DNA from: Babylonia areolata
Lineage: Eukaryota > Mollusca > Gastropoda > Neogastropoda > Buccinidae
Direction: 5' to 3'
Length of the DNA stretch: 64,000 bases
Assembly (NCBI RefSeq): GCF_041734735.1
Contig: NC_134898.1
Coordinates: 48,733,439 to 48,797,438, forward strand
Position numbers and translations under genes: made by a program
In this document: one piece after another, positions 12,278 through 24,275 of the stretch
Position numbering within the stretch: position 1 is the stretch's first letter
Layout: every line of letters begins with the position of its first letter
The notes under the pieces: model-generated
Told to the model about the DNA's origin: nothing
Databases searched by the model: none
What the model saw: only the letters and a program-made list of their open reading frames with translations

Positions 12278-12522
12278 TTAACCCTTTCACCGCCATGGTC
12301 GCATTTCGGCACCAGCTAGGTAAAGCACCCATGTCATTGAAATGCAACCAGATGATGGGCCTTTTGTGCATTAACCTAATGCTCTTAATTTTCAGTGGTA
12401 GGATTGGCCATTTTTTCTACACATCACAGGGGAATCCCCAGCTATTCTTAGACACCATATTTTCTGTGGTTCCTGCACAAGGTTAATTTGCACTCTAAAC
12501 TGACTGGCGATGAATGGGTTAA
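12278..12522. mobile_element. TTAA-flanked MITE 1 (piggyBac-type), 245 bp
   Basis: It begins TTAACCCTTTCACCGCCA and ends TGGCGATGAATGGGTTAA. The reverse complement of the end (TTAACCCATTCATCGCCA) matches the start at 16 of 18 positions. TTAA is the target duplicated by piggyBac transposases, and the element is too short to code for one, so it is read as a non-autonomous piggyBac-like MITE. It lies within the block 11862-12634 that is absent from copy 1a. Confidence 0.75.
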
Positions 12523-12710
12523 ACTGACAAGCGAAAAGATAATAATCATGATAAGTCTTGAAAGGTAGGAACTAAAATCCGAAATAGAATGATCAAGAGG
12601 AGGGTGAAAGGCATTTCGTTGCCTTCACACATTCATCCCATGACAAAATGATATTGCCTAAGAAACCATTCTGGATTTGCCTGTGATTCATAAAAACAAC
12701 TGCAACAACG

Positions 12711-12941
12711 TTAACTCTCTCCATACGAACGGCGAAAGAGACGACGTTAACAGCGTTTCACCCCAATTACCATCATCAAAATATTGCAAGCGGAAGGCTC
12801 TTATACTGAAGACGTGAATGTTGACAAAGAATACCACAATTCTGACGACGGAAGGTAAAGGCTGGGTCATTCAGACACCCACTGGACATCGAGGGGTCTG
12901 TGTAGAGGAGAAGAGAGGACTGGCCGTCCTGAGTGAGTTAA
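12711..12941. mobile_element. TTAA-flanked MITE 2 (piggyBac-type), 231 bp, with paralogous empty site
   Basis: The left end is TTAACTCTCTCCATACGA and the right end is GTCCTGAGTGAGTTAA, giving short inverted termini TTAACTC(T/A)CTC. Copy 1a has the uninterrupted site at about 2271-2290 (GTTGATCGTATATG), which matches the flanks here (ACG-TTAA and TTAA-CCGTATATG). The left terminus resembles the left end of the piggyBac remnant at 21645, which could have supplied the transposase. It has no coding capacity. Confidence 0.82.
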
Positions 12942-12974
12942 CCGTATATGTTGTTATTCCCATGTAGCAAAGGT

Positions 12975-13010
<36 letters not shown>

Positions 13011-13514
13011 GAAGACCAGTTGAGTTCCTCATTGGTGTCAAAATATTTTAGTCGGGAAGATCTGTTACGAAAGTACATTAAAGACGATATAAGTCGTTGG
13101 TGTGATATGATGACGGGATGTAATATTTCAGTTCTGTGATCCCTACTGGTGGAAGAAATGAAAGAAAGGTTGAAAAGGAGGAAGGAGGTGTGTTGTCGTT
13201 GTTGTTGTTGTTGTTTTGTTGTTGTTGTTTGTTTGGTTTTGTTTCTCAGAAGCTAGATAATGCGGTACGTAAGAGAAGTAAATATTAAAGAAGTAAATAT
13301 TAAAGACGTAAAGCGAGCGAAACTTGTCATACCTTTGAATGTGAAGACGTGGCTTTAGTCCAGCAGATTACAGTGGTGCACTGATGCCAGTGCTGTCGAC
13401 TGCTCCAAGGTAAATGTGAGTTGGGGCTATATTTTGAGTTTGCTTCCATCACGACCTTCAACATGCACGTGAAATTCAAGATGACAAAACTGATCTTGTT
13501 TCTTTCACCTGGCG

Positions 13515-13549
<35 letters not shown>

Positions 13550-13805
13550 TGTGCGTGCGTTTGGAGTGTGTGTGTGTGTGTGTGTGTTTTGGAAAAGCAT
13601 GCTTGTGAGCAGGATGAATTTGATCAATTTTCAGTCAAGACCGTTTTCTGTTCGATAATCACAACTTTTGATTTTGTTGTAACTTTTAATTTTGTTATGA
13701 TTACCTCATTTTAAAAAAAAGAAAAAAGAAGAAGAAAAAAGAAAAAAAAGGAAAGAAGAAAGAAAGATAGATATATAGGAAAAAGACAGATAGATACAGA
13801 AACAG

Positions 13806-13843
<38 letters not shown>

Positions 13844-13870
13844 GTGCGTGCGTGCGTACGTGTATGTGTG
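13515..13870. repeat. GT microsatellites and A/G-rich tract
   Basis: GT tracts at about 13515-13555, 13567-13587 and 13806-13850 surround an A/G-rich stretch (13713-13770). This corresponds to the GT blocks and LINE1 insertion site of copy 1a. Confidence 0.9.
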
Positions 13871-13915
13871 TGTCTGCCTGTGTGGCTGTGTGTGTCTTGC
13901 AAACTTTAGGATCGA

Positions 13916-14386
13916 TTGATTGATATGGATACTTATACAGCGCCTATTCTCGGTCGGAGACCAATCTGTAAGTGCTTTACAAACACGGAGTCATTTGCAC
14001 AACAGGCTGCCTTCCTTGGGCCATGGGTAGAGCTGACTGACAGCTGCCACTAGGCGCTCTTCATCGTTTCCTGTGTCATTCAGTCAGATTTCAGGCACGA
14101 ACACATACACATGTAACATTTTACGTGTTTGACCGTTTTTTTGTTTTCTTAGCCCCGCCATGTAGGCAGCCATACTCCGTTTTCGGGGTGTGCATGCTGG
14201 GTATGTTCTTGTTTCCATAACCCACTGAATGTCGACATGGATTACGGGATCTTTAACGTGATTATTTGATCTTCTACTTGCCGTATACACACGAAGGGGG
14301 TTCAGGCACTAGCAGGTCTGCACATATGTTGACCTGGGTGATAGTAAAAATCTCAACCCTTTACCCATCAGGCGCCATCACCGAGA
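13916..14386 (-). mobile_element. SINE-like repeat (family S4), about 470 bp
   Basis: The repeat starts with GATTGATTGATATGG, followed by a CTTATACAGCGCCTATTC-type end that is typical of LINE-related 3' tails read in reverse. It runs to a GCGCCATCACCGAGAT end. Copy 1a lacks it: there the flanks AGGATC and TTCCCCTCTAC are adjacent (around 8198-8212). I recognise the sequence style as an abundant gastropod repeat, from memory only. It appears truncated at its presumed tRNA-like head (right end). Possible short target repeat: AGGAT/GAGAT. Confidence 0.6.
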
Positions 14387-14608
14387 TAATTCCCCTCTAC
14401 TTGAACAAGTAAAATCCATCACTTTGATGCTCACTAAAGAGCGCATTTGCATTCATGCAAAATAGCAAATGTGATGTTTCTATGGGTTTGGTTTGCTAAG
14501 AATCTATGTGGAATTTTGCCACATATGCTTCATGTCATGTTTTTCTGTCATTATTGTACTCTGTGTTTATCACAGACTTCACTGCACGGCCAAATTTATT
14601 TTCTCTTG

Positions 14609-14951
14609 CTGGAAAAACTTACAAATCAGAAGCAGAACACAGAGTGGTAGAAATAAATGCAAATTTTAGGAGCGAAAGGCAGCTAGCTTTGGGGTTGTTG
14701 GACGAAAAAGACAAAGAACATCAGCCACAGTGCTTAATTTTTGTTTATTTGTTGTATATTTAATTATTTGATTATTGTATGCTGCTTCTTCTGTTTTTCC
14801 CCTTTGTTTACATTCAACTGAAAGCACTTGATGAAACCCCAGTGTATGTAATCTCAGGGTATGTAGTAGCCTGGTTAACATTTCGTGAATTGCAAAAGGA
14901 AGTCTTTCTGGAGAGAGAGACAAACAGACAGACAGACAGAGACACAGACAC

Positions 14952-14984
<33 letters not shown>

Positions 14985-15026
14985 GACACACAGAGAAAGA
15001 GAGACAGACAGACAGACACGGAAGGA

Positions 15027-15077
<51 letters not shown>

Positions 15078-16677
15078 CGAGAGAGAGGCATAAAAACTTT
15101 TTTTTTTTTTTTTTTTTACTATATTTTCAAAAAAACTAGAATCAATACAATATTTCAGCACACCAGAAAAAAGAAACGGTATATATATTATGAATCCCAA
15201 ATGTGAATGATTTTCATTAGAGCTATATTATGGCACTAAGAAACTTTTTTTTCTCCAATAACACGTTAGAGAATATTTTAAGAAAAAAAGGTAATTCCTT
15301 AAAAAGCATTTTGTCATTTTAGAAAATCAGTCGGTGTCCAGATACTGTGGAACATGATTCAAATCTATCTAATGTTTTTTCATATCTTAAATGCCCACTT
15401 AAACAGCTACCTCACAGGGTAGAGAACACAATCATCTCAACCTTTTCAATCCTAGTTTGAGTATGTAGCCTCTGCCCAGTATTTTTTTTTTCTTTTTTTT
15501 TTTAGCCTCATTAGAAAATATTTGTTTGTTGCACAGAGTCTGGAAAACCTTCACCAGCGCATATCAAGGAGCATATTGATTTTGTATTAACATTCAATGC
15601 CATGATATGGATAAACCAACGCGCGCGCGCGCGCGCGCACACACACACACACACAGAGTTGTGGTTACGCTTCAATAACTAATTACAATTGAAACAAGTG
15701 GCGACTGTTCAATGTAACACAAGCTGACATCCAGGTTTTCATGCTCCATGAAATAGAGTTAAAGAACAGCGTAAAAGTGAAAAGTCTTAAAAATTTTCTT
15801 TTTTTGGTCTTAAATCGACGGTTCAAAAGATAGGAAAAAATTTTTTGTTGACACCCAGACTTTGTTTAGACACTGTCATGAAAAACAGTCATTATCTTTA
15901 GGGAATGGTTTAACATAACAACATCATTACCCTTGTTAATCACTTAATGTCCACTTTTGATGACTATCGTCAGACGATACATTAACTCAAGGGGACAACT
16001 TCCGCCCTCCCCTAAACCTCCAATTCTGTCTGCAGCTCAGTTCGTCAGCCTGATAAAATTGAACCGGTTAACTAAAAAATGTACAGAATATCGCAAGATG
16101 CCTTGTCTTTTGCGTAAAAAAAACAACAACACCCAAAGCAATATGTTCACTTCTGCAGCAGACTGACGCCACGTAAGAATGTCTACAGCACAGCACTCGG
16201 CTCAAAACTGCAAACCTGCTGTTCACCGGGAATTGAAAATGTCTGCACTTCCAACCCACTCCATGTTACTCACGAACAGATACGAAGCGCTGAGAACGCA
16301 GCAAAATTGTCCAGAATACCATAAATGTATCTGATGCACCAAACTTTAGGAAACAAACCAGAATTCTGCAATACCATTATTACTTTGGAATGTCTTCATT
16401 TTATCAAAGCTATAAAAAAAAAAAAGCTCTTTATCAACTACATAGGCATTCACAGCCGAGGATATAGAGGAATTAAAGGAGATTAAAAGCATTCATTACT
16501 TTTGCCTAACTGATCTGCCTTTACACATTTCTTGTACTGTTGATCCCGTTCAGAATTCTGGCTGTTATAAAAAAAAAAAAAAAGTACTGTGGCCAGTATT
16601 ACGATTTGTCAAAAAATGTTTTAAAGGGAACTAATGTATCAATTATGAGATGCCAACAACCTTTATCTGATTTTTTT
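14609..16677. other. Intergenic stretch with purine/CA repeats; no gene seen
   Basis: It contains a complex GACA/GA/CA repeat (14912-15085), poly-T runs, and a mixed (CG)n(CA)n tract (15620-15655) with Z-DNA-forming potential. Short open frames (for example near 15957-16166) show no recognisable domain. The right end is the 3' flank of ANK3. Confidence 0.55.
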
Positions 16678-18855
16678 CTAGCATACTTTGTTTTTTTTAC
16701 CAGCATCACTGTTTCTAGTGTTTCCAGCTTCCCTTCTCTCAGTACTTGTGGAATTCTTTTTACCAGTATTTCCAGCACCATTTTCAACGGTATTTTCGGC
16801 TTCCCTTCCCTCAGCATTTGTGGAATCCTTTTCACCAGTATTTCCAGCACCATTTTCAACGGTATTTTCGGCTTCCCTTCCCTCAGCATTTGTGGAATCC
16901 TTTTCACCAGTATTTCCAGCACCATTTTCAACAGTATTTTTGGCTTCCCTTCCCTCAGCAATTATGGCATCCTTCTCGCAAGTATTTCCAGAACCATTTT
17001 CCACGATATGTTTAGCATCCCTTCCCTCAGTGTTAGTGGAATCCTTTTCACAAGTATTTCTAGCACCATTTTCCACGGTATTTTCTGCATCCCTTCCCTC
17101 AGTATTTGTGAAATCCTTTTCACCAATATTTCTAGCACCATTTTCCACGGTATTTTCTGCACCCCTTCCCTCAGTGTTTGTGGAATCCTTTTCACCAGTA
17201 TTCCCAGCACCATTTTCCACGGTATTTTCAGCATCCCTTCCCTCAGTACTTGTGGAATCCTTTTCACCAGTATTCCCAGCACCATTTTCCACGGTATTTT
17301 CAGCACCCCTTCCGTCAGTACTTGTGGAATCCTTTGCACCAGTATTTCTAGCACCATTTTCCACGGTATTTTCAGCATCCCTTCCCTCAATACTTGTGGA
17401 ATCCTTTTCACCAGTATTCCCAGCACCATTTTCCACGGTATTTTCGGCATCCCTTCCCTCAGTACTTGTGGAATCCTTTTCACCAGTATTTCCAGCACCA
17501 TTTTCCACGGTATTTTCGGCATCCCTTCCCTCAGTGTTTGTGGAATCCTTTTCACCAGTATTTCTAGCACCATTTTCCACGGTATTTTCGGCATCCCTTC
17601 CCTCAGTACTTGTGGAATCCTTTGCACCAGTATTTCCAGCACCATTTTCCACGGTATTTTCGGCATCCCTTCCCCCAGTGTTTGTGGAAGCTGCATCAAA
17701 TAACCAGTTCATCATTGAGTCTGTCAACTGTGATGCACTGCTGGAAAACTGGGCTGCTGCGGGTGAAAGAACTTCTTCGCTGTGCATGAGTGCTGAAATC
17801 TCGCGTCCGACACGATCTGTCAAAATCTCCACTATGCTGTCATATCCCAACATATCAGCTTCGTAAATGGGATTTTCTGACTTGTCCACGAACACCCGGG
17901 CCCCGAAATCGAGGAGATATCTAACTATCTCGCTGTGACCACCTACACTAGCCAATAACAGAGCGGTTTCTCCAAATTTGTTGACAGCGTTCACATCTGC
18001 TCCTGCACCGAGAAGTGCCTGTACTATGGATAATCGGCCATACCTGCACGCATTCTGGAGGGGTGTGTTCTGATCACGAGCCACGGTGTTGGCGTCAGAT
18101 CCACGGGCCAATAGTCTTTCTGCAGGCTGCTCGTTGCCTCTGCAGCACACAATGTTGAGGGCGGTATAACCATCTTCGTTGGTCGCATTTATATTCTTAA
18201 AGTCTGTTCTCTCGAGGATCAGTTCCATCAGTTCCCAAAGTTCGCTCCTAACAACTAAATGGAGAACATCACTGCCTATCAGGTTTCGGCAATTTACATC
18301 TGCGTCATTTTCAAGGAGGATTTTGGCCACCTCAGTATGACCTTGAATACATGCTTTGTGTAGGGGCGTGTCTCTCCAGCTGTCTTTGGCACTGATGTCA
18401 GTGTAAGGATGGGCAAGGAGCCGTCTAACAATAGAAGCATGGCCATGCCGACAGGCAACATGAAGAGGGGTGTCCCCCGTCCTGTTTTTAACCATGTACG
18501 CCTCTTCCAAACTGGGTGTCTGCATGTACGACAGAGCGCCATTCTTGATGAACAGTTCCACCAGATCTGCATGACCAAGTTCACAGGCCAGGTGCAGAGG
18601 GGTCTCGCACATAAATGACCTACTGCAAAACAGGAACCCGTAGTTGATTCCTGGAAGTCTGAATATTTTCGTAGCCACCTCAGTGTTGTTCCCCAGAACG
18701 ACGTAGTGGAGGGGGTTACTCCAAAATCCGTCTGAGCAGTTCAACGTTGCCCCTCTATCCAGCTGACGCCTGACGTCCTTCCATGTTCCATGCTGACAGG
18801 CTCTGAATAATTTCTTCCTTCTTTCCTCAGCCCCCGAGGTCACAGGAGATGCCAT
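16678..18855 (-). CDS. Ankyrin protein ANK3 with 13 x 24-residue tandem-repeat tail (725 aa)
   Basis: Residues 1 to about 345 form some ten ankyrin repeats (NPLHYVV, TPLHLAC, TPLHVAC, TPLHKAC, TALNIVC, TPLQNAC, TALLLAS). A linker with LSPAAAQFSSSASQLTD follows, then 13 copies of a 24-residue unit such as ENTVENGAGNTGEKD plus STSTEGRDA, and a short basic end (GKKNKVC). The unit is three octapeptides, AENTVENG, AGNTGEKD and STSTEGRD, all variants of A-x-N-T-x-G/E-K-D. The tail is hydrophilic, acidic and low in complexity, so probably disordered. The ATG at 18855 is preceded by CCAG-ATCAAA, the same acceptor-like junction as ANK4 and ANK5, suggesting a 5' UTR exon. The ankyrin part is more divergent than between ANK4 and ANK5. 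Function unknown. Confidence 0.85.
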   Translation of the reverse strand: MASPVTSGAEERRKKLFRACQHGTWKDVRRQLDRGATLNCSDGFWSNPLHYVVLGNNTEVATKIFRLPGINYGFLFCSRSFMCETPLHLACELGHADLVELFIKNGALSYMQTPSLEEAYMVKNRTGDTPLHVACRHGHASIVRRLLAHPYTDISAKDSWRDTPLHKACIQGHTEVAKILLENDADVNCRNLIGSDVLHLVVRSELWELMELILERTDFKNINATNEDGYTALNIVCCRGNEQPAERLLARGSDANTVARDQNTPLQNACRYGRLSIVQALLGAGADVNAVNKFGETALLLASVGGHSEIVRYLLDFGARVFVDKSENPIYEADMLGYDSIVEILTDRVGREISALMHSEEVLSPAAAQFSSSASQLTDSMMNWLFDAASTNTGGRDAENTVENGAGNTGAKDSTSTEGRDAENTVENGARNTGEKDSTNTEGRDAENTVENGAGNTGEKDSTSTEGRDAENTVENGAGNTGEKDSTSIEGRDAENTVENGARNTGAKDSTSTDGRGAENTVENGAGNTGEKDSTSTEGRDAENTVENGAGNTGEKDSTNTEGRGAENTVENGARNIGEKDFTNTEGRDAENTVENGARNTCEKDSTNTEGRDAKHIVENGSGNTCEKDAIIAEGREAKNTVENGAGNTGEKDSTNAEGREAENTVENGAGNTGEKDSTNAEGREAENTVENGAGNTGKKNSTSTERREAGNTRNSDAGKKNKVC
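16740..17690 (-). repeat. Coding minisatellite of ANK3, 72-bp unit x 13
   Basis: The 72-bp unit is a multiple of three and nearly free of stops in several frames, which explains the long open frames seen on both strands. Only the minus-strand frame joined to the ankyrin domain is considered real. The unit is a trimer of a degenerate 24-bp ancestor shared with ANK4 and ANK5. Confidence 0.92.
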
Positions 18856-20800
<1,945 letters not shown>

Positions 20801-20805
20801 AAGGG

Positions 20806-21300
20806 GTGGTAAGTGGTCCCATTATCTTTGCGGCCATGAGGCAGTGATGTCATATCCTCTGTGTCTCGGCATAGGAAGTCGATGTCAATTCTTCTCCTTC
20901 CGCCGTTTTAATACGTTTAGAAAATGGATTAAAGGTTCCATAATCTTCTCGGTCATCGGGGCAGTGATTTCGTATCCTCTGCATCTTGGTCGAGGCCTAA
21001 TCCTCTCCTTCACCTGTCTTAACCTTCCCCGACATATTTTTTTCTAAGGTGGACCATTTGTACTTGTTTCCAAGAGAGAACGGGAAAGGGGAAATAAAAA
21101 CCCAGGCGAACAATGTGCCCCGCCAGACTTAGCCCCACCAGAAGTTAGGTATCAGTTCACACATGGATGTAGTGAGTTAAATCGGAGTTAAGTATCTTTC
21201 CCAAGGACACAACACAAAGGCGAAACGGGGAACTGGAAGTCCTGAACACCGGATCGGAAGCCCGACGCCTAATCGATTCTGCCACGGCACAGTAATACAA
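20806..21300 (-). mobile_element. tRNA-derived SINE (family S3)
   Basis: Read on the minus strand the right end has a tRNA-like head: a GTGGCAGAATCGATTAGGCG box-A-like stretch, then a TTCAGGACTT region where box B would be. The body includes AGTTAAGTATCTTTCCCAAG, and a related block appears twice (about 20815-20890 and 20935-21010). Related copies are at 31868-32500 (split) and 59036-59301. It is non-coding. Confidence 0.6.
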
Positions 21301-21644
21301 CGCACTCAATCAAGTCAAGAATAAGACATGTCTTTTTTTTTATTTTATTAGAATGTTGCTACACGGCTTCCCAGGAGCACATGTGACCGTTCAGGTAATA
21401 CGTTAAAAACAATTATATAACTGGTCGGAGAGAATCTGGCCTGAGAGAATCTGGCTTCCAAGCCAAAGTCCTCGCCATAGAGGGATTTTTAGTGCATCTG
21501 CCTTCAGCCTCATGAAACAGCTGTCGATTTCTGGCAGAGAGAGGACATGGGCTCTCAAGGCAATGGCAGAACCAGCAGAAAAGAGTTCCACCTGGATCTG
21601 GTCGAGGAGGACCTACTCAAACTAGGCGTACGATGGCTCAGTGG

Positions 21645-22945
21645 TTAACTCACTCCATGCCAAGAGTTTTTGCCCTTGCGAATCCCTGAAAACCCAGGGT
21701 TTGTATAGGATGGGAAAAAAATTCTCAAAAAAACATAAACACCCAGAGAATTGAAATTTAGTATGTGTATTCAGTGAATGTTGTTCCATATTTGTGCAAA
21801 AAAATAAATTGTTTACTCACCATCTTGTTGTTGATCACGGTATTCATTTTTTTGTGTATTTTGTAGCATTTTTGCACCCATCAGAAAGGTATACCAAGTG
21901 TCCTTGAACAGCTTACAAATGTTCCACATCACATCCTAACACTATTTGAGGAACTGAAGACCAAGTGCATGCAATGACGTATGAACAGATGGTGGAGAAA
22001 GTTGAAAATTACGCACACAAAAGAAAATATTGTCTCTACATAAAAAAGGGAGTTCACTGCACACAAAAACCTGATGTATTATCACTGACAGTAGTCTTGT
22101 CTGGAGATGGCGATGTTGGAATCGGCCTAAAGTACCGAACAGATGGCAAGTTGTTTAACCTCAGAAGGCTTCAAGCAAAAACGAAGGTCATGACAGACAT
22201 CATCAGAGACTTTTTGTTTGCTGATGATTGTGCCCTCAACGCTGGATCTGAAGCTGACATGCAACTCAGCGTCGACAAGTTTGCCACTGCCAGCAGGAAC
22301 TTCGGCGCGCTGCTGTGCACAAAGGCGCCAAGTTGTGCGAGGCCAACAGGACTGCTGCAGCTGTTCAGAAGAGGCAGGCCAGAAAGTCACGGGCAAACAA
22401 GCTCCCCGACAATGATATGCCTGTCTTTGTCTGCCCCAACTGTCAGCGAACATTTCGTGCACGGATTGGACTATTCAGCCATCTGCGCATTCACAGATAG
22501 ATTCATGAGCATCCTCCCCCCCACCCCACCACCACCCTCCCCCCATCCCCCAGCTGGATGACAACGATGGTCATCATCGATCTCGATGGACACACCACCA
22601 CCACCAGTCTTGTCTGGAGTGAAAAAGCTCATGGCAGGTGATGTTGAGTCCTGGGCACAGCTTCACACACAGTGGAACTCCACATTTTGGACACCAGTTG
22701 GCAGTTTGGTGTTTTGGTGTGTTGTGGTGCTTGAACTGGTCTTCACAGACCTTGCACTTGCAGTAGCTGGTCACTCATATCCACTCCAGCCATGTTGGTG
22801 ATGTAGTCTTGTACTGCAGCTGGCTTCTGTCTTTCAGGACGGTGTCGTGTTGTCACACTGACCATGGTAGTTGGCAGCATGACTGTTGTCAGCACATGAA
22901 CTGGTTTTTTGTCCTGCCACTAAAGCACAGCAACATGCCCTGCAA
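21645..22945 (-). mobile_element. piggyBac transposon remnant, internally deleted
   Basis: On the minus strand, translation of about 22905-22755 gives DKKPVHVLTT, RHRPERQKPAAVQDY and NMAGVDMSDQL, a classic piggyBac (DDE_Tnp_1_7) block. About 22760-22620 gives CKCKVCEDQ, WCPKCGVPLC and LCPG, the C-terminal cysteine ribbon. The roughly 200 residues normally between them are missing and the frame changes at the joint, so it is inactive. The distal end is TTAACTCACTCCATGC at 21645, a plausible terminal repeat on its TTAA target. The other terminus is not seen. A LINE1 fragment has inserted at 22107-22605. Confidence 0.75.
22093..22619 (+). mobile_element. LINE1 derivative, 5'-truncated and internally deleted, with 14-bp TSD
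   Basis: Sequence 22107-22605 equals LINE1 6510-6714 joined to 7378-7680, so about 660 bp is missing. The joint lies at a shared GGC. The insert is bracketed by the perfect 14-bp repeat AGTCTTGTCTGGAG (22093-22106 and 22606-22619), proving it arrived as one retrotransposed unit already carrying the deletion. It retains the FADD motif and the C2H2 finger, but the joint shifts the frame, so no functional protein results. It ends in the same CACCACCACC tail as LINE1. Confidence 0.9.
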
Positions 22946-23174
22946 CCCTGCTTATTCCCTTGTTTATTCTAAATATTTATGTGAATGGAAGCATAATGTG
23001 GTAAGTTTTTTTTTACATGTAGTCAAAGAAATCACTTTAGATTTTTTTTTTTTTTTTACAATATGACAAAGAATAATGAAAGTATCATCAGTATTAGTAC
23101 TATTACTGTCATTTCTACAGCACCTTGTTCTACAAATGAACAAGTAAAACAGAAAATAAGTAAACATATGCATG

Positions 23175-23177
23175 CAG

Positions 23178-23213
<36 letters not shown>

Positions 23214-23445
23214 GTACACCTGAGTGTCCGCAGGTTTGATAACCTTTCCAAAAAAAATGAAAGGGACTACTAGCCACACCCTCACACACATTTACATGAT
23301 AAATTACGGTACGAACAAAACGAACAGACACACCAAATACACAAACACACACACGTGCGCGCGCACACACATACACACACGCAACCGCACACACACACAC
23401 ACATACACACACACACACACGCACGCTCGCACGCACACACGTGTA
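23175..23445. repeat. (CA)n-rich microsatellite block at the start of unit A
   Basis: CA/CG tracts at 23178-23210 and 23333-23443. The second is the empty equivalent of the LINE2 insertion site in unit B (32757-32858 and 39186-39245). Confidence 0.9.
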
Positions 23446-23745
23446 TAAAGATAAAATCTTTATCGTATTTTTTGATAAAGATCTGAATGAAATACGTAAA
23501 TATTTCAAAGAGAAACTTGGATTTCCAACATGTTTGTAGGCATAATACCCTGATCACATTTCAAAATATAAAAAAAATCAATGTCTAAAGCAATATTAAT
23601 AGATTACACATCATCAACCCTGCCCCCCCCCCTCCTCCCTGCCCCTTTTTTTTCAAATCTTGGACTGATAGTGTGAAATGTATGATTGGGCTGTACACAA
23701 CGAACTGCGAAAACAACAGTAAGCATAGCATGGACTGAAGATTTG

Positions 23746-24080
23746 CATTTGTATTTATCTCTCTCTCTCTCTCTTTTTTTTGTTGTTGTTGTTGTTGTCA
23801 TAACAGATTTCTCTATGTGAAATTCAGACTGCTCTCCACAGGGAGAGCGCGTCACTACACTGAGAGCGGCACCCATTTTTTTAATAATATTTTTTGGGGG
23901 GGGTTGTTTTTATTTTTTCGTGCGTGCAGTTTTTCATTCTTTGTTCTTTTGTTTTTGTTTTTCCTATCGAAGTGGATTTTTCTGCAGAATTTTGACAGCG
24001 ACAACCCTTTCGTTGCCGTGGGTTCTTTTACTTTTTCAAAGTACACACGGGACTTTGGTTTGTCATCTTATTCGAATGAC
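23746..24080 (-). mobile_element. S1 SINE, partial (inside unit A)
   Basis: It contains the S1 3' body (GGGAGAGCGCGTC, TCGAAGTGGATTTTTCT, GTTGCCGTGGGTTC) read in reverse but stops before the tRNA-like head. A shorter remnant sits at the equivalent place in unit B (39555-39612 and 40448-40520), so this insertion predates the A/B duplication. Confidence 0.75.
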
Positions 24081-24242
24081 TGAAAGAAAAATCACTGTCT
24101 GTGTGCTACTTTCTTTCCAGTTACTCTCCCCATTCTCCCTCTCTATCTGTGCCTCGTGCAATTTATCTGAAAGAATGCCTGTTTGTGAGCCGCTGAACGC
24201 GGTGTGTGTGTGTGAAGGGGGGAGGGTGGTGGTGGTGGTGGT

Positions 24243-24275
<33 letters not shown>

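Larger units (their letters stand above)
9632..14608. repeat. Segmental duplication, copy 1b (pairs with 1-8428)
   Basis: Direct repeat of the window start, beginning near GACTTGTTTCTGGCACTTG and including ANK2 and its flanks. Relative to 1a it has gained a TTAA-flanked MITE at 12711-12941 and a SINE at 13916-14386, and it carries an extra block at 11862-12634. It lacks LINE1. Direct orientation and adjacency point to tandem duplication. Confidence 0.9.

Noticed and set aside
16540-17866. Plus-strand open frames of about 390 codons over the ANK3 tail
   Set aside because: Shadow frames of the 72-bp minisatellite. The minus-strand frame is fused to a genuine ankyrin domain.
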